Positions 17,590 through 26,515 of a stretch of 64,000 nt of DNA are shown piece by piece. Each line of letters begins with the position of its first letter. Within the stretch, counting starts at the first letter, position 1. The translations under genes were made by a program, and so were the position numbers. Source of the DNA: Clostridiales bacterium (lineage in GTDB: Bacteria; Bacillota; Clostridia; Lachnospirales; Lachnospiraceae); the NCBI GenBank assembly GCA_012523775.1, contig JAAYTK010000019.1:1-64000 (forward strand). Direction: 5' to 3'. The notes beneath the pieces are model-generated. The model saw nothing but the letters and a program-made list of their open reading frames with translations, did not search any database and was not told the DNA's origin.

Positions 17590-18873
17590 TTAACCCTCAG
17601 CCATTCTGGTAACCGCCACATATATGCCTGATAGTCTGTACCAGGTAGGTAAGTCCACAATGCCGGTTACGGGCATGTTAAAGATGCTCTGAAAAGTTCT
17701 GACGGCTTCTGCAGTCTGTTCATTGTATTGACCGGTTACCGCAACCTTTGGAATCAGACTATAGGCATTTCCGATAGCATTAAGCTGTTCCTGTATCATT
17801 CTTACATCGTCTCCGCTGGCTCCTATATTTAGGTTATAGCCGGGCCACGATGCAGGAACTCCGGATACCTGTGGTGCGGTATTGATAAAAATTGAGTTGC
17901 CGTAAAAATGTCTGAGGATACTGATTGCATCATATCCCTGATCGCCTAAATCCTTTGAACCCCATTGTGTCATCCAGTTGGGGCATTGAACTCTGATACC
18001 GTCACAATACTGGGTGAGGATGGGCTGCTTGACATTAGGTCTGGACAGATAATTTACGAATAATGCATCCACAATTAATCCTATATTATCGAAGATATTA
18101 CGTCCGGGTATCCATTTATGGTCAAATGCTGTAGAAGAGGTAAGTGTGAAATTGAAACCCTGGTTGCGATACCATTCAGTAAAGACTCTGTTTAGAGTAA
18201 AAGAAAGAATGGCGAGGACATTAGCCTGTATGGTCGATTCAGGCCAGGTTGCATATATCTCACTTGAAGCAACATTTTTAATATAATCTCTGAATTTAAC
18301 ATAATAATTGGCGGCTGTGGTATCCGTCGGTGGTCCGTCATGTACAATAACATATTCGGGAATAACAACCTGTCGTAATACTATTTCACCTGTTTCTGCC
18401 TCCGGATTTATTTCAGGCTCGGCTATCTTTGGTGGATAGTCGCCCCACAGGGTATGGGGACCAATGACAAACAGAGACCCCTGAGCGTTTGGATCATCAG
18501 TTTCCTCCATGGTTGCGCTTTGTATTGCCGTTACATCTGCAAATACCTGTAGGTTTGAGATACTTACAGGAGTATAATTGGGCTGCATGGTATGGATGTT
18601 ATATTCTGAATAGGGCTGCACATCCGAAGGGGCAAGACTGTAGTCAATAGGCGGAGCAGGCAGCTCTACCTGAGGCGTTATCCCCGAAACATCTGTAGTC
18701 AGTTCTTCCAGCACTACATCCGGCCGTGCAGGAGACGAAATTCTGACAGTGGCGCCTTCCACCGGAAACATATTTGGTGTAACACAACGAATCTGCAATC
18801 TTCCAAGGGATTGAGTCGTTAACTCAGTGGGATATACTCTTATATTCTTATTCCTTTTAGTAATTTTATTCAT
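17590..18873 (-). CDS. SleC-like spore cortex-lytic enzyme with peptidoglycan-binding domain
   Basis: A 427-residue protein. An N-terminal beta-rich domain (LGRLQIRCVTPNMFPVEGATVRI) is followed by a central region with ILSFTLNRVFTEWYRNQGF, QYCDGIRVQCPNW and QWGSKDLGDQGYDAISILRHFYG. A C-terminal PG_binding_1 domain (about 350-420) carries GASGDDVRMIQEQLNAIG and FQSIFNMPVTGIVDLPTWY. This architecture matches the clostridial SleC family, which degrades cortex peptidoglycan during germination after protease processing. I see no csp protease gene here. There is no N-terminal signal peptide. GGAG precedes the ATG. It converges on thiT with only 7 bp between stops and no obvious terminator. Confidence 0.75.
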   Translation of the reverse strand: MNKITKRNKNIRVYPTELTTQSLGRLQIRCVTPNMFPVEGATVRISSPARPDVVLEELTTDVSGITPQVELPAPPIDYSLAPSDVQPYSEYNIHTMQPNYTPVSISNLQVFADVTAIQSATMEETDDPNAQGSLFVIGPHTLWGDYPPKIAEPEINPEAETGEIVLRQVVIPEYVIVHDGPPTDTTAANYYVKFRDYIKNVASSEIYATWPESTIQANVLAILSFTLNRVFTEWYRNQGFNFTLTSSTAFDHKWIPGRNIFDNIGLIVDALFVNYLSRPNVKQPILTQYCDGIRVQCPNWMTQWGSKDLGDQGYDAISILRHFYGNSIFINTAPQVSGVPASWPGYNLNIGASGDDVRMIQEQLNAIGNAYSLIPKVAVTGQYNEQTAEAVRTFQSIFNMPVTGIVDLPTWYRLSGIYVAVTRMAEG

Positions 18874-18961
18874 AATTTATACTCCTATCCGGGCTACTTC
18901 TACATATTAATAACTTATGTTTATGTAGCCGGAATGTGATTATGATAATAAGAATAAAAAA

Positions 18962-18992
18962 ATGGCAACCGCTCTTATGAGCGACTGCCAAA
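18962..18992 (-). terminator. Intrinsic terminator of the Ig-like protein gene
   Basis: TGGCA (18963-18967) pairs with TGCCA (18986-18990) and GCTC with GAGC inside. Read on the minus strand, it is followed by a T-rich tract (TTTTTTATTC), placed just after the stop of the gene at 19028. Confidence 0.8.
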
Positions 18993-19027
18993 TTTCATAT
19001 ACATATAAACATATAATTATTAAATAC

Positions 19028-20062
19028 TTATCTTATGGGCTTTAAGCCTACGTGTAAGGAACTTAACTGAGTTTCAGTTATAGCTAAGAATCTTTCCTCA
19101 TATTTTTGCTTTAATTCTGCCATATCAAACCTTGAACTTAAATGTCTGTCCAGTGCTTCTATTAAAGCCTGACCGCTCAGAATATCGGGCAACTCCGAAG
19201 TGTCTTCATTTTCCGATAGGGTACTTGCGGTCGTATTGGTTGTAGATGTGGAATTATCGGTACCTGCACCGGTATCTGTGGCCTGTGCCGCATCTGTAGT
19301 TGAAGCGGAGGTATCGACTGGTTCTACTGAATTAAAAAAATCAAATAAAGCACTTGTCAACTCAACTTCAGACAATATATTGAGTTCGGGATGCTGCTGA
19401 AAATAATCGATTAACAGCGGCACATCCTCGGGATTAGTTACGATAACACTACAGGTAGAAAATTTACGGCTGCCATCCTGATACGTAGCATCGATTTCAG
19501 CAAACACGAATGTCATGCCGTGACTTCTGGCGGTTACGCGTCCACCGGTACTAACCGAAGCAATAGTGGGATCAAAGCTTGAAAATTTAGGTGACTCGGC
19601 AGTATTATAAGGCTTCATTACAACCTCCAACAGGAAGCTCTGTTCAAGACCTATAAACAGTCTGGACCGTGTAAGCTTAACACTGAATGCCGGCGGTCCC
19701 ACAGTAACTTCACAGGTAAGCGGCGTGGTATTAAGACCTCTTCTTACTGTCGCAGTAATAGTTGTTGTTCCCACTTTATTTGCAGTAAAGACACCATCAT
19801 CATTAACAGATGCTATTTCAGGATCAGCTGACCTAAATGTAACCTTAGCATCATTTTCAAGGTTATATACTCTAAGGGTAAATGATTTACCATTTACCAG
19901 AGTAATTGACCTAAGGTTAAGTCTGTATTCGTTATTTTTCTCCTTTTCAATTTCTGATGCCTGGGCTATACTAACTGGAGTCTGCATAATATGTGGCAAA
20001 AAGGTAAAGAAAAGAAGTAAGCCAAGGGAAATTATACATTTAAATAAAAATTTCTTTTTCAA
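19028..20062 (-). CDS. Secreted protein with bacterial Ig-like (BIG2) domains
   Basis: A 344-residue protein starting at TTG (20062) with CGGAGG eight bases upstream. Residues 1-35 form a signal peptide (basic KKKFLFK, then a Leu/Phe-rich core). Two BIG2-type repeats follow, about 50-125 and 128-215; the first has ADPEIASVNDDGVFTANKVG and TTTITATV, the second FDPTIASVSTGGRVTA. A Ser/Thr/Asp-rich linker (TSASTTDAAQ...) and a helical C-terminal segment (LIEALDRHLSS to the end) complete it. Such proteins are cell-surface or wall-associated; the C-terminal helix is of unknown role. It is probably co-oriented with, but separate from, the SleC-like gene. Confidence 0.78.
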   Translation of the reverse strand: MKKKFLFKCIISLGLLLFFTFLPHIMQTPVSIAQASEIEKEKNNEYRLNLRSITLVNGKSFTLRVYNLENDAKVTFRSADPEIASVNDDGVFTANKVGTTTITATVRRGLNTTPLTCEVTVGPPAFSVKLTRSRLFIGLEQSFLLEVVMKPYNTAESPKFSSFDPTIASVSTGGRVTARSHGMTFVFAEIDATYQDGSRKFSTCSVIVTNPEDVPLLIDYFQQHPELNILSEVELTSALFDFFNSVEPVDTSASTTDAAQATDTGAGTDNSTSTTNTTASTLSENEDTSELPDILSGQALIEALDRHLSSRFDMAELKQKYEERFLAITETQLSSLHVGLKPIR

Positions 20063-20230
20063 GGCACTTCCTCCGATTTATGGAAATACTATGTCACATC
20101 CTATTTATTCTATACCATACTATATCAACTGTTTTTGTCAGAAACGTGTCATAATCGGGTTTATATTTTAATAAATTGTTACAGAATATGAGAACTGGAA
20201 TTAAGTGTAAACAGAATAAAGTTTTACTAC

Positions 20231-20260
20231 TTGTTTTCCGATATACAATTAATATATAAT
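20231..20260 (+). promoter_or_regulatory. Putative promoter of the two-component system
   Basis: TTGTTT (20231-20236) and TATAAT (20255-20260) with an 18-bp spacer lie in the divergent region between the Ig-like gene and the response regulator. The remainder of 20063-20375 shows no other feature I can support. Confidence 0.5.
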
Positions 20261-20375
20261 AATACTATATGTTAACTTCTTAATGGTTTTGTATTTTATA
20301 GTTAGTCTTTGTAAAAAAATTAAATATATTCAGATACCAAGGATAATGTTTAGCAATAAAAAGGAGGTAACTATT

Positions 20376-21071
20376 ATGCAACATATCTTAATAGCAGACG
20401 ATAATCGTGATATTACGGATATATTATCGACCTATTCCAAAATGGAGGGATTTGAGCCTTTAGTTGCCGCAGATGGAGAGGAAGCCATCCGATTATTCAA
20501 CGAATATAAACCGGATGTTGTATTATTGGATGTCATGATGCCAAAGGAGGATGGTTATGAGGTATGCAGAAAGATAAGAAAGAAATCGAATGTACCGGTT
20601 ATTCTCATAACTGCCAGAGGTGAGGATTTTGATAAGATAATGGGACTCGACATAGGAGCTGATGATTATATAGTAAAACCATTTAGTCCGAGAGAGGTTA
20701 TGGCAAGAATAAGGGCTGTTCTTAGAAGGATGGCAAAGACGGACAAGGATAGCACTTCGGAAAACGTTATTACCATAAGTAATCTGGAGATTAATTTAGA
20801 GGAATACACCTTACATATTGGTGGGAAGAAAATTGCCCTTACCAAAAAAGAAATTGAAACGATGTGGACATTAGCATCTAATCCTAACAAAGTGTTTACA
20901 AGAGATAACCTACTTGACAGCCTTTGGGGATTTGATTATTTCGGTGACAGCCGAACGGTGGATTCCCATATCAAGCGTCTTCGTGCTAAGATAGATGCCG
21001 TGGAACATCCTGAATGGAGCATTAAAACCATCTGGGGTGTAGGGTATAAATTCGAATTGCTCGAAGATTAG
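20376..21071 (+). CDS. OmpR/PhoB-family response regulator
   Basis: A 231-residue regulator. Its receiver domain (1-115) has the acidic pair in LIADDNRD, phosphoacceptor Asp in VVLLDVMMPKEDGYE near residue 53 and conserved Lys in VKPFSPREV. A C-terminal winged helix (about 135-230) includes TKKEIETMWTLASNPNKVF and DSRTVDSHIKRLRAK. The start at 20376 is set by AAGGAGG eight bases upstream; the longer frame from 20283 lacks a site. The cognate kinase gene follows after 31 bp. Targets cannot be told from sequence. Confidence 0.92.
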   Translation: MQHILIADDNRDITDILSTYSKMEGFEPLVAADGEEAIRLFNEYKPDVVLLDVMMPKEDGYEVCRKIRKKSNVPVILITARGEDFDKIMGLDIGADDYIVKPFSPREVMARIRAVLRRMAKTDKDSTSENVITISNLEINLEEYTLHIGGKKIALTKKEIETMWTLASNPNKVFTRDNLLDSLWGFDYFGDSRTVDSHIKRLRAKIDAVEHPEWSIKTIWGVGYKFELLED

Positions 21072-21102
21072 CCAGCCCATAAGGTGAAGGAGTAAATTAG
21101 TT

Positions 21103-22596
21103 ATGGCAAAGGAAAACAAGGTTCGTGTATATAACCGACTGTTTTTTAAGCTGTATTTAAACTATGCAGTAATGTTACTACTTACTGCAGTTTTAATATG
21201 TTTGATTTTTATTCAGCTGTATAAAGACACTGCAATGAAAAATGAGCAGGAAAAATTAAAACAACAGGCAATAAACATATCTGAGATAATGACGACTAAC
21301 TATATAAATACTAACAACTATAGTGGTTTTTTGGATTTTCTGATCACTTTGCAAAAGAGTATGGACCTGGATATTTGGAGCATATCAAATCCCAATGCCA
21401 TCATTCCGATGGATGAAAGCATGGAAACGAATTCCTTCGAGGAGTTCTCTGTTGATTATAGAGAGTATGCTGCCTTGGTTACTAGTGCTTTTCAAAACAG
21501 ATATGAATTTTCTATTGCCGATGATGAGATATATCAGACACAGACTATAACCATGGCAGTTCCCATATATGGAGCCAACAGAGAGGTTGTAGGAGCCTTG
21601 CTTATGAAGACTCCTGTCAAAGTGCTTAAGGATATTATCGATGACAGCCTTTCACTCATAGTCATAAGCAGTGTGGTTGGCCTGGCAATCTCGTTTATCA
21701 TAGTTATTATATTTGCGACTGAGCTGTCATTACCTATAACCAGAATGCGTTCGACTGCCCTGTCACTTGCGGCGGGAAATTATCATTCAAAGACAGGAAT
21801 AAAACGTAATGACGAAATAGGCGATTTGGCTAAGACCGTGGATATACTGTCAGAAAAGCTTTTAGAAAACGAAATTCAAAGAAAAAACCTGGATCAGATG
21901 CGGCTTGATTTTTTTGCGAATGTCTCCCATGAGCTTAGGACTCCGATTACGGTTATAAGAGCATATACCGAAACCCTGGTTGACGGGGTGGTAAAGGATG
22001 AGGAAAAGGTAAATCAATATTATGAAAGAATGCTTTTAGAATGTAAGAGCATGGAGCGTCTTGTAGGTGACCTTATGCTTCTGTCAAGGATGCAGAATCC
22101 TGATTTTGCTATTGATAAAGAGCCTGTTAATCTGGTGCAGGTATTTGATGATATAAATCGAAGCATTACCACTTTGGCCGAGAAGAAAAACATCAAGATA
22201 GATATCACTAAGGAACAGCCGGTCATCATGATGTCAGGTGATTATGACCGATTGAGACAGATGTTTATCATTATATTGGATAATGCCATAAAATTCTCTG
22301 ATGAGGGAAAAACTGTTTACATAAATATATCAAAAACGGACAAGATAACAGTATCTATAAAGGATGAAGGCATAGGAATAGATACCAATGATTTAGAGAA
22401 TATATTTGAGAAATTTTACAAGTCGAATTTACGACAAAATGCTTCAGGAACAGGTCTTGGTTTAGCTATAGCCAAGCAGATTGCCATCAAGCATGAGGGA
22501 AGTATCGATGTTGATTCCAAATTAGGTGAAGGAAGCTGCTTTACTTTTACATTTCCTATATATAATATGGATGATATGGACGATTCATCCCTGTAA
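21103..22596 (+). CDS. Membrane sensor histidine kinase (partner of the upstream regulator)
   Basis: A 497-residue classical sensor kinase. Membrane segments at about 16-38 and 183-207 enclose an extracellular sensor domain of about 145 residues. A HAMP linker (LSLPITRMRSTALSLAAGNY) leads to HisKA with H-box FFANVSHELRTPITVIRAYT and a HATPase domain. The latter has N-box IILDNAIKF, G1 DEGIGID and G2 GTGLGLAIAK. AAGGAG precedes the ATG. The sensor domain sequence gives no ligand. Confidence 0.92.
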   Translation: MAKENKVRVYNRLFFKLYLNYAVMLLLTAVLICLIFIQLYKDTAMKNEQEKLKQQAINISEIMTTNYINTNNYSGFLDFLITLQKSMDLDIWSISNPNAIIPMDESMETNSFEEFSVDYREYAALVTSAFQNRYEFSIADDEIYQTQTITMAVPIYGANREVVGALLMKTPVKVLKDIIDDSLSLIVISSVVGLAISFIIVIIFATELSLPITRMRSTALSLAAGNYHSKTGIKRNDEIGDLAKTVDILSEKLLENEIQRKNLDQMRLDFFANVSHELRTPITVIRAYTETLVDGVVKDEEKVNQYYERMLLECKSMERLVGDLMLLSRMQNPDFAIDKEPVNLVQVFDDINRSITTLAEKKNIKIDITKEQPVIMMSGDYDRLRQMFIIILDNAIKFSDEGKTVYINISKTDKITVSIKDEGIGIDTNDLENIFEKFYKSNLRQNASGTGLGLAIAKQIAIKHEGSIDVDSKLGEGSCFTFTFPIYNMDDMDDSSL

Positions 22597-22623
22597 ATAC
22601 CATCAAAAATTATGATAAAAACC

Positions 22624-22652
22624 TTGAAATACAATAGCTAATCTATTATAAT
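22624..22652 (+). promoter_or_regulatory. Promoter of 6S RNA
   Basis: TTGAAA (22624-22629) and TATAAT (22647-22652) with a 17-bp spacer; transcription should start near 22660. Confidence 0.8.
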
Positions 22653-22659
22653 ATAGTTA

Positions 22660-22874
22660 AAGAAGTTCCTGAGATGTTCGACACTCCTGTAATTTTGAAC
22701 CTACATGATTAAACAGGGATTCCTACATTTGTAGGTGGATGTCAAGCCGCCGTATGTAGCGGAAGGCAGAAGCTTACATGCGGTTACCCACCTAGCTTTG
22801 CTAGGAGTCAAAATGCAGGAAACGGCATTTCGGGTATATACTAAAGATGAGAGCGGCTACGGCCGCTTTTTTTT
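22660..22874 (+). ncRNA. ssrS: 6S RNA
   Basis: The transcript begins near the conserved CCTGAGATGTTCG, which pairs with CATTTCGGG near 22827-22835 in a 9-bp closing stem with G-U pairs. Between them lies a long, interrupted rod with a central bulge, and the whole ends with the terminator AGCGGC-TACG-GCCGCT plus eight T (22852-22874). This architecture matches 6S RNA, which mimics an open promoter and sequesters sigma-A RNA polymerase in stationary phase. The mature 3' end is probably near 22840. Its position before nadE is independent of that gene, which has its own promoter. Confidence 0.85.
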
Positions 22875-22930
22875 GTAATAGGGAAGATCGTCTTATTACG
22901 TCGTTAAATCACCGTGTTTGGAGATAGTGC

Positions 22931-22959
22931 TTGTATTTTACCGAATAAAATTCTATAAT
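22931..22959 (+). promoter_or_regulatory. nadE promoter
   Basis: TTGTAT (22931-22936) and TATAAT (22954-22959) with a 17-bp spacer. The expected start near 22966 excludes the frame that opens at 22918 and supports the downstream start codon. Confidence 0.7.
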
Positions 22960-23001
22960 ATGCTTAATATATGCTTAATACAGTGTGAAATGGAGAAGTC
23001 T

Positions 23002-24933
23002 ATGAAGCATGGATTTATAAGGGTAGCCGCCACCAGCCCCAAAATCAGGCTGGCCGATTGCAGCTACAACGGAGAGCAAATAATCAAATGCATAGAGAAT
23101 GCGGCCCATAGTCAGGTAAAGCTTCTGGTTTTTCCTGAGCTTTGTGTTACCGGGTATTCCTGCGGAGATTTGTTCTTTCAGGATATCCTTATTAGCCATG
23201 CAATGGAACAGGTGAAGAACATAGCGAGGTCTACCGCGGATAAGGATCTGATCGCGGTAATTGGATTTCCTTATGAGAATAAGGGAAGGCTGTATAATAC
23301 GGCGGCCGTCCTGTACAGAGGAAAGATATTGGGACTGGTACCCAAAATGAGTATACCTAATTACGGCGAGTTTTATGAGACCAGGTATTTTTCCATAGGA
23401 CCGAAGAATCCTATAAAGGTTGATTTTCTTGGGGAAGAAGTATATTTTGGTTCAAGGTTATTATTCGAATCAACAGATATACCTGATTTTGTATTAGCCG
23501 TTGAGATCTGTGAGGACTTATGGATTCCTATGTCTCCGAGTAATTCCCATTGTATTGCAGGAGCCACCGTGATAGCCAATTTATCTGCCAGCAATGAGAT
23601 AATTGGAAAGGCAAGATACAGAAGAGAGCTGGTACAGAGCCAGTCGAGAAGACTGATTTGCGGATATGTATATTCCGATGCCGGGGAAGGAGAATCAACC
23701 ACGGATTTGGTCTTTTCCGGACATAGCCTTATTGCCGAGAACGGAGTATTGCTTTCGGAAGCAGAACCCTTTCAGAATAGAATGATTATAAATGAGATTG
23801 ACTTAGGAATCATAAAAAGCGAGAGAAAGAGAATGAATACCTACAAGGAGCATGACGGTGCAGAGCATATCCGTATTAAGTATTCATTTTCCAATGATAA
23901 TAGAGTGCTTAGGCCTTATGATTTAATTAGAAGAATTGACCCCTCTCCCTTTGTTCCGGAGAAAATTTCAGAGCGAAAGGACCGTTGTAAGGATATCTTT
24001 ACAATTCAGGCCATGGGACTGAAGGCAAGGCTTTCTCATGTGGGAGCAAAGTGTGCCGTTTTGGGTGTATCGGGAGGCCTAGACTCGACTCTCGCTCTAT
24101 TGGTAACTCATAAGTCCTTTGAGATGCTTGGGCTCGACAGTAAGGGAATACTTGCTGTTACCATGCCGTATCATGGTACGTCCGACCGTACCTATAATAA
24201 TGCCGTATCCCTTGCAAAGTATCTTGGTGCAACGCTTATAGAAATACCCATAAAGGATGCGGTGGAGCAGCATTTTAATGATATAGGCCACGATAAAGAC
24301 GCCCATGATATAACCTATGAGAATTCCCAAGCAAGAGAAAGAACTCAAATACTTATGGATCTTGCAAATAAACATAACGGACTGATGGTAGGCTCCGGTG
24401 ATTTGTCCGAACTGGTTCTGGGATGGGCCACCTATAACGGAGACCATATGTCTATGTATGGAGTTAATTCCTCCGTTCCAAAGACTTTAATTCGATCCAT
24501 AGTGGAATGGTATGCAGATTCTACTGATAATAATAATCTGGCAGAAGTTTTAAGGGATATAATAGATACGCCTGTAAGTCCGGAGCTTATACCACCCACA
24601 GAGGGGAAAGAGCATCAGCTTACTGAGGATTATATAGGACCTTATGAGCTACATGATTTCTTTATCTATTATGTTCTTAGGTATGGATTCTCTCCGGAAA
24701 AAATTTATCGAATGGCTAAGGCAGCATTTGCGAATAAGTATAAGGATGAGGAAATATTAAAATGGCTGCAGCTGTTTTATAACAGATTTTTTGCACAGCA
24801 GTACAAGAGATCCTGCCTGCCTGACGGACCGAAGGTGGGTATAGTGGCTGTTTCTCCGAGAGGAGATTTAAGGATGCCAAGTGATGCCAAGGCAAAGCTA
24901 TGGTTAGATGAAGTAAAACGCATATCAAAATAA
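23002..24933 (+). CDS. nadE: Glutamine-dependent NAD(+) synthase
   Basis: A 643-residue bifunctional enzyme that makes NAD from deamido-NAD, ATP and glutamine. The N-terminal nitrilase-type glutaminase (about 5-300) has the catalytic triad Glu in FPELCVTGY, Lys in VPKMSIPNYGEF and Cys in AVEICEDLW. The C-terminal synthetase (about 330-640) has the PP-loop VSGGLDSTLALLV and GSGDLSELVLGWATY. The start at 23002 was chosen because GGAGA lies about seven bases upstream. The two-domain form uses glutamine directly rather than ammonia. degV follows by 51 bp. Confidence 0.93.
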   Translation: MKHGFIRVAATSPKIRLADCSYNGEQIIKCIENAAHSQVKLLVFPELCVTGYSCGDLFFQDILISHAMEQVKNIARSTADKDLIAVIGFPYENKGRLYNTAAVLYRGKILGLVPKMSIPNYGEFYETRYFSIGPKNPIKVDFLGEEVYFGSRLLFESTDIPDFVLAVEICEDLWIPMSPSNSHCIAGATVIANLSASNEIIGKARYRRELVQSQSRRLICGYVYSDAGEGESTTDLVFSGHSLIAENGVLLSEAEPFQNRMIINEIDLGIIKSERKRMNTYKEHDGAEHIRIKYSFSNDNRVLRPYDLIRRIDPSPFVPEKISERKDRCKDIFTIQAMGLKARLSHVGAKCAVLGVSGGLDSTLALLVTHKSFEMLGLDSKGILAVTMPYHGTSDRTYNNAVSLAKYLGATLIEIPIKDAVEQHFNDIGHDKDAHDITYENSQARERTQILMDLANKHNGLMVGSGDLSELVLGWATYNGDHMSMYGVNSSVPKTLIRSIVEWYADSTDNNNLAEVLRDIIDTPVSPELIPPTEGKEHQLTEDYIGPYELHDFFIYYVLRYGFSPEKIYRMAKAAFANKYKDEEILKWLQLFYNRFFAQQYKRSCLPDGPKVGIVAVSPRGDLRMPSDAKAKLWLDEVKRISK

Positions 24934-24984
24934 AAAGCAAAACACAGCGAATAATAGGAAGTGTTAAAGGAGAGGAAGATTAAT

Positions 24985-25869
24985 ATGGCACTAAAGATTG
25001 TTACAGACTCCGCATCAGATACACCGGTTTGGATTATTGAGGAATTTGGACTACATGTAATACCTACGCCCGTAGTTATAGAAGAGAAGGATTATTTTGA
25101 CGGAAAGACAATATTTCCCGAGGAATTCTATAGTATACTTCAAAGCGGTAAGGATATTAAGACTTATCATATCAATGCTCAGATGTTTTATGATAATTTC
25201 TTGCCCTATGCTCAGAATAACGATGAGGTAATCTACATATGCTTCTCAACCGGAATCGCAGGGACTTACAATGCGGCAAATATTGCAAAGACAGAGCTTC
25301 TGGAGGAATACCCTGATTTTGATTTAACTATAATCGATTCTAAGTGTGCCTCATTGGGCTTTGGACTGGTTACATATTATGCTCTGATGATGCAGAAAAA
25401 CGGAGCAAGCAAAGAGGAAATCATAGAAGGAATAAGATGGCATTGTGACCATATGGAGCATATTTTTACGGTTAAGACCCTGGAATATCTGTTAAAGGGA
25501 GGCAGGCTAAGTAAGACCTCAGCCATAGCAGGAAGTCTGCTGGATATTAAGCCTATTATTCAGGTTAATGACTTGGGTGCACTTGAAGCAATAGAGAAGG
25601 TCAGAGGCAGACATAAGTCCTTGAAACGCCTTGTGGAAATCGTAGGTGAAAGAGGTAAGGATCTGTCTAATCAAATCATAGGTGTTGTCCATGGTGATGA
25701 TGCAGAGACTATGGAGGAAGTTAAGAAAATGCTTAGAGAGGCTTATGGTTGTAAGCATTTTATAGACAATTATGTAGGCTGTGCAATCGGAGCACATACC
25801 GGACCGGGAATAATCGGTATTATATTCTTGGACGATAAATCCCCATATATATCTAATATAGATAAATGA
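24985..25869 (+). CDS. DegV family fatty-acid-binding protein
   Basis: A 294-residue protein with the DegV fold. It begins KIVTDSASDTP, the conserved N-terminal strand and loop, and contains CFSTGIAGTYNAA and LKGGRLSKTSAIAGSLLDIKPI, the lipid-head-group binding stretches. DegV/FakB proteins bind a fatty acid and present it to the FakA kinase. No fakA is nearby. The start at 24985 follows GGAGAGG; the longer frame overlaps the ribosome site. Confidence 0.88.
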   Translation: MALKIVTDSASDTPVWIIEEFGLHVIPTPVVIEEKDYFDGKTIFPEEFYSILQSGKDIKTYHINAQMFYDNFLPYAQNNDEVIYICFSTGIAGTYNAANIAKTELLEEYPDFDLTIIDSKCASLGFGLVTYYALMMQKNGASKEEIIEGIRWHCDHMEHIFTVKTLEYLLKGGRLSKTSAIAGSLLDIKPIIQVNDLGALEAIEKVRGRHKSLKRLVEIVGERGKDLSNQIIGVVHGDDAETMEEVKKMLREAYGCKHFIDNYVGCAIGAHTGPGIIGIIFLDDKSPYISNIDK

Positions 25870-25883
25870 TATAGAGTAAACGA

Positions 25884-25943
25884 TAGAACAACGTTCTATA
25901 AGTAAACGACCATAATTGGTGTTACTTGCAGAACGTTGTTCTA
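25884..25943. repeat. Long nested inverted repeat between convergent genes
   Basis: TAGAACAACGTTCT (25884-25897) and AGAACGTTGTTCTA (25930-25943) are perfect 14-nt complements. AGTAA/TTACT continues the stem inside, and ACCATAATTGGT forms a palindromic tip. Each 14-nt arm is itself a small inverted repeat (AGAAC-AAC-GTTCT). No T-run follows on either strand. It may be a Rho-independent-like bidirectional block or a small palindromic element. Confidence 0.75.
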
Positions 25944-25965
25944 AGAAGGTGCTATGTAAGTATGG

Positions 25966-26400
25966 TTAAGGTGTGACCTTGGCTTTGTCGAGTGCAACCT
26001 TAATCGCTTCAATCAGGAGAGTCTGTGTATATCGGCTGTCGTCCCTTAATTCTATCTCATCTATTGGAACATCGTTGCTTAACTGAGCCGAAATCTCATC
26101 CAGGGCGGTGGGAACAAGAGGATACATAGTAGTAATTGTCTCGTCAATATTTACGATTCGAACCGAATTGATATGGTTTTCATCCACTATCACCTCGAGA
26201 TTGATTACCGTATCGCTTAGTGGAATGGAGGAGGTCCATACTCCCGCTTTATATAACTTAGTTTCAGAGGCAACATCTTCTTTATCCTTACCACTGAACA
26301 TAAATATCAACAGAAGAATCAGAAGAATACCTAATGCAGCAAAAATTACCGTATATATAATTTCTTTTAATTGAATAACGACTATTTTCGTCTTTGCCAT
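25966..26400 (-). CDS. Small membrane-anchored protein of unknown function
   Basis: A 144-residue protein with one N-terminal membrane segment (about 13-36, ending in SGKDKED) and an extracytoplasmic or cytoplasmic domain of about 100 residues. The domain order (YKAGVWTSSI, then INLEVIVDENHINSVRIVN, then a helix and YTQTLLIEAIKVALDKA at the end) resembles the FMN-binding domain of RnfG/NqrC-type proteins. It lacks the SGAT motif that carries covalent FMN. I therefore call it unknown, possibly a degenerate FMN-binding fold. The start at 26400 is set by GGAGG six bases upstream. It is convergent with degV and divergent from addB. Confidence 0.7.
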   Translation of the reverse strand: MAKTKIVVIQLKEIIYTVIFAALGILLILLLIFMFSGKDKEDVASETKLYKAGVWTSSIPLSDTVINLEVIVDENHINSVRIVNIDETITTMYPLVPTALDEISAQLSNDVPIDEIELRDDSRYTQTLLIEAIKVALDKAKVTP

Positions 26401-26515
26401 TTCTATCCTCCGGAGCATAATAGCTTCATTATCTAAAATCTTATTATATATTATTAATCAGTATAATAAATTATGCCGACAAGTTGAGAGAAATCGATGA
26501 ATAGAAGGTGTGGTT

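Noticed and set aside
22675-22850. Possible coding sequence or other riboswitch upstream of nadE
   Set aside because: The CTGAGATGTTCG start, paired ends, rod-like fold and terminator fit 6S RNA, and nadE has a separate promoter.
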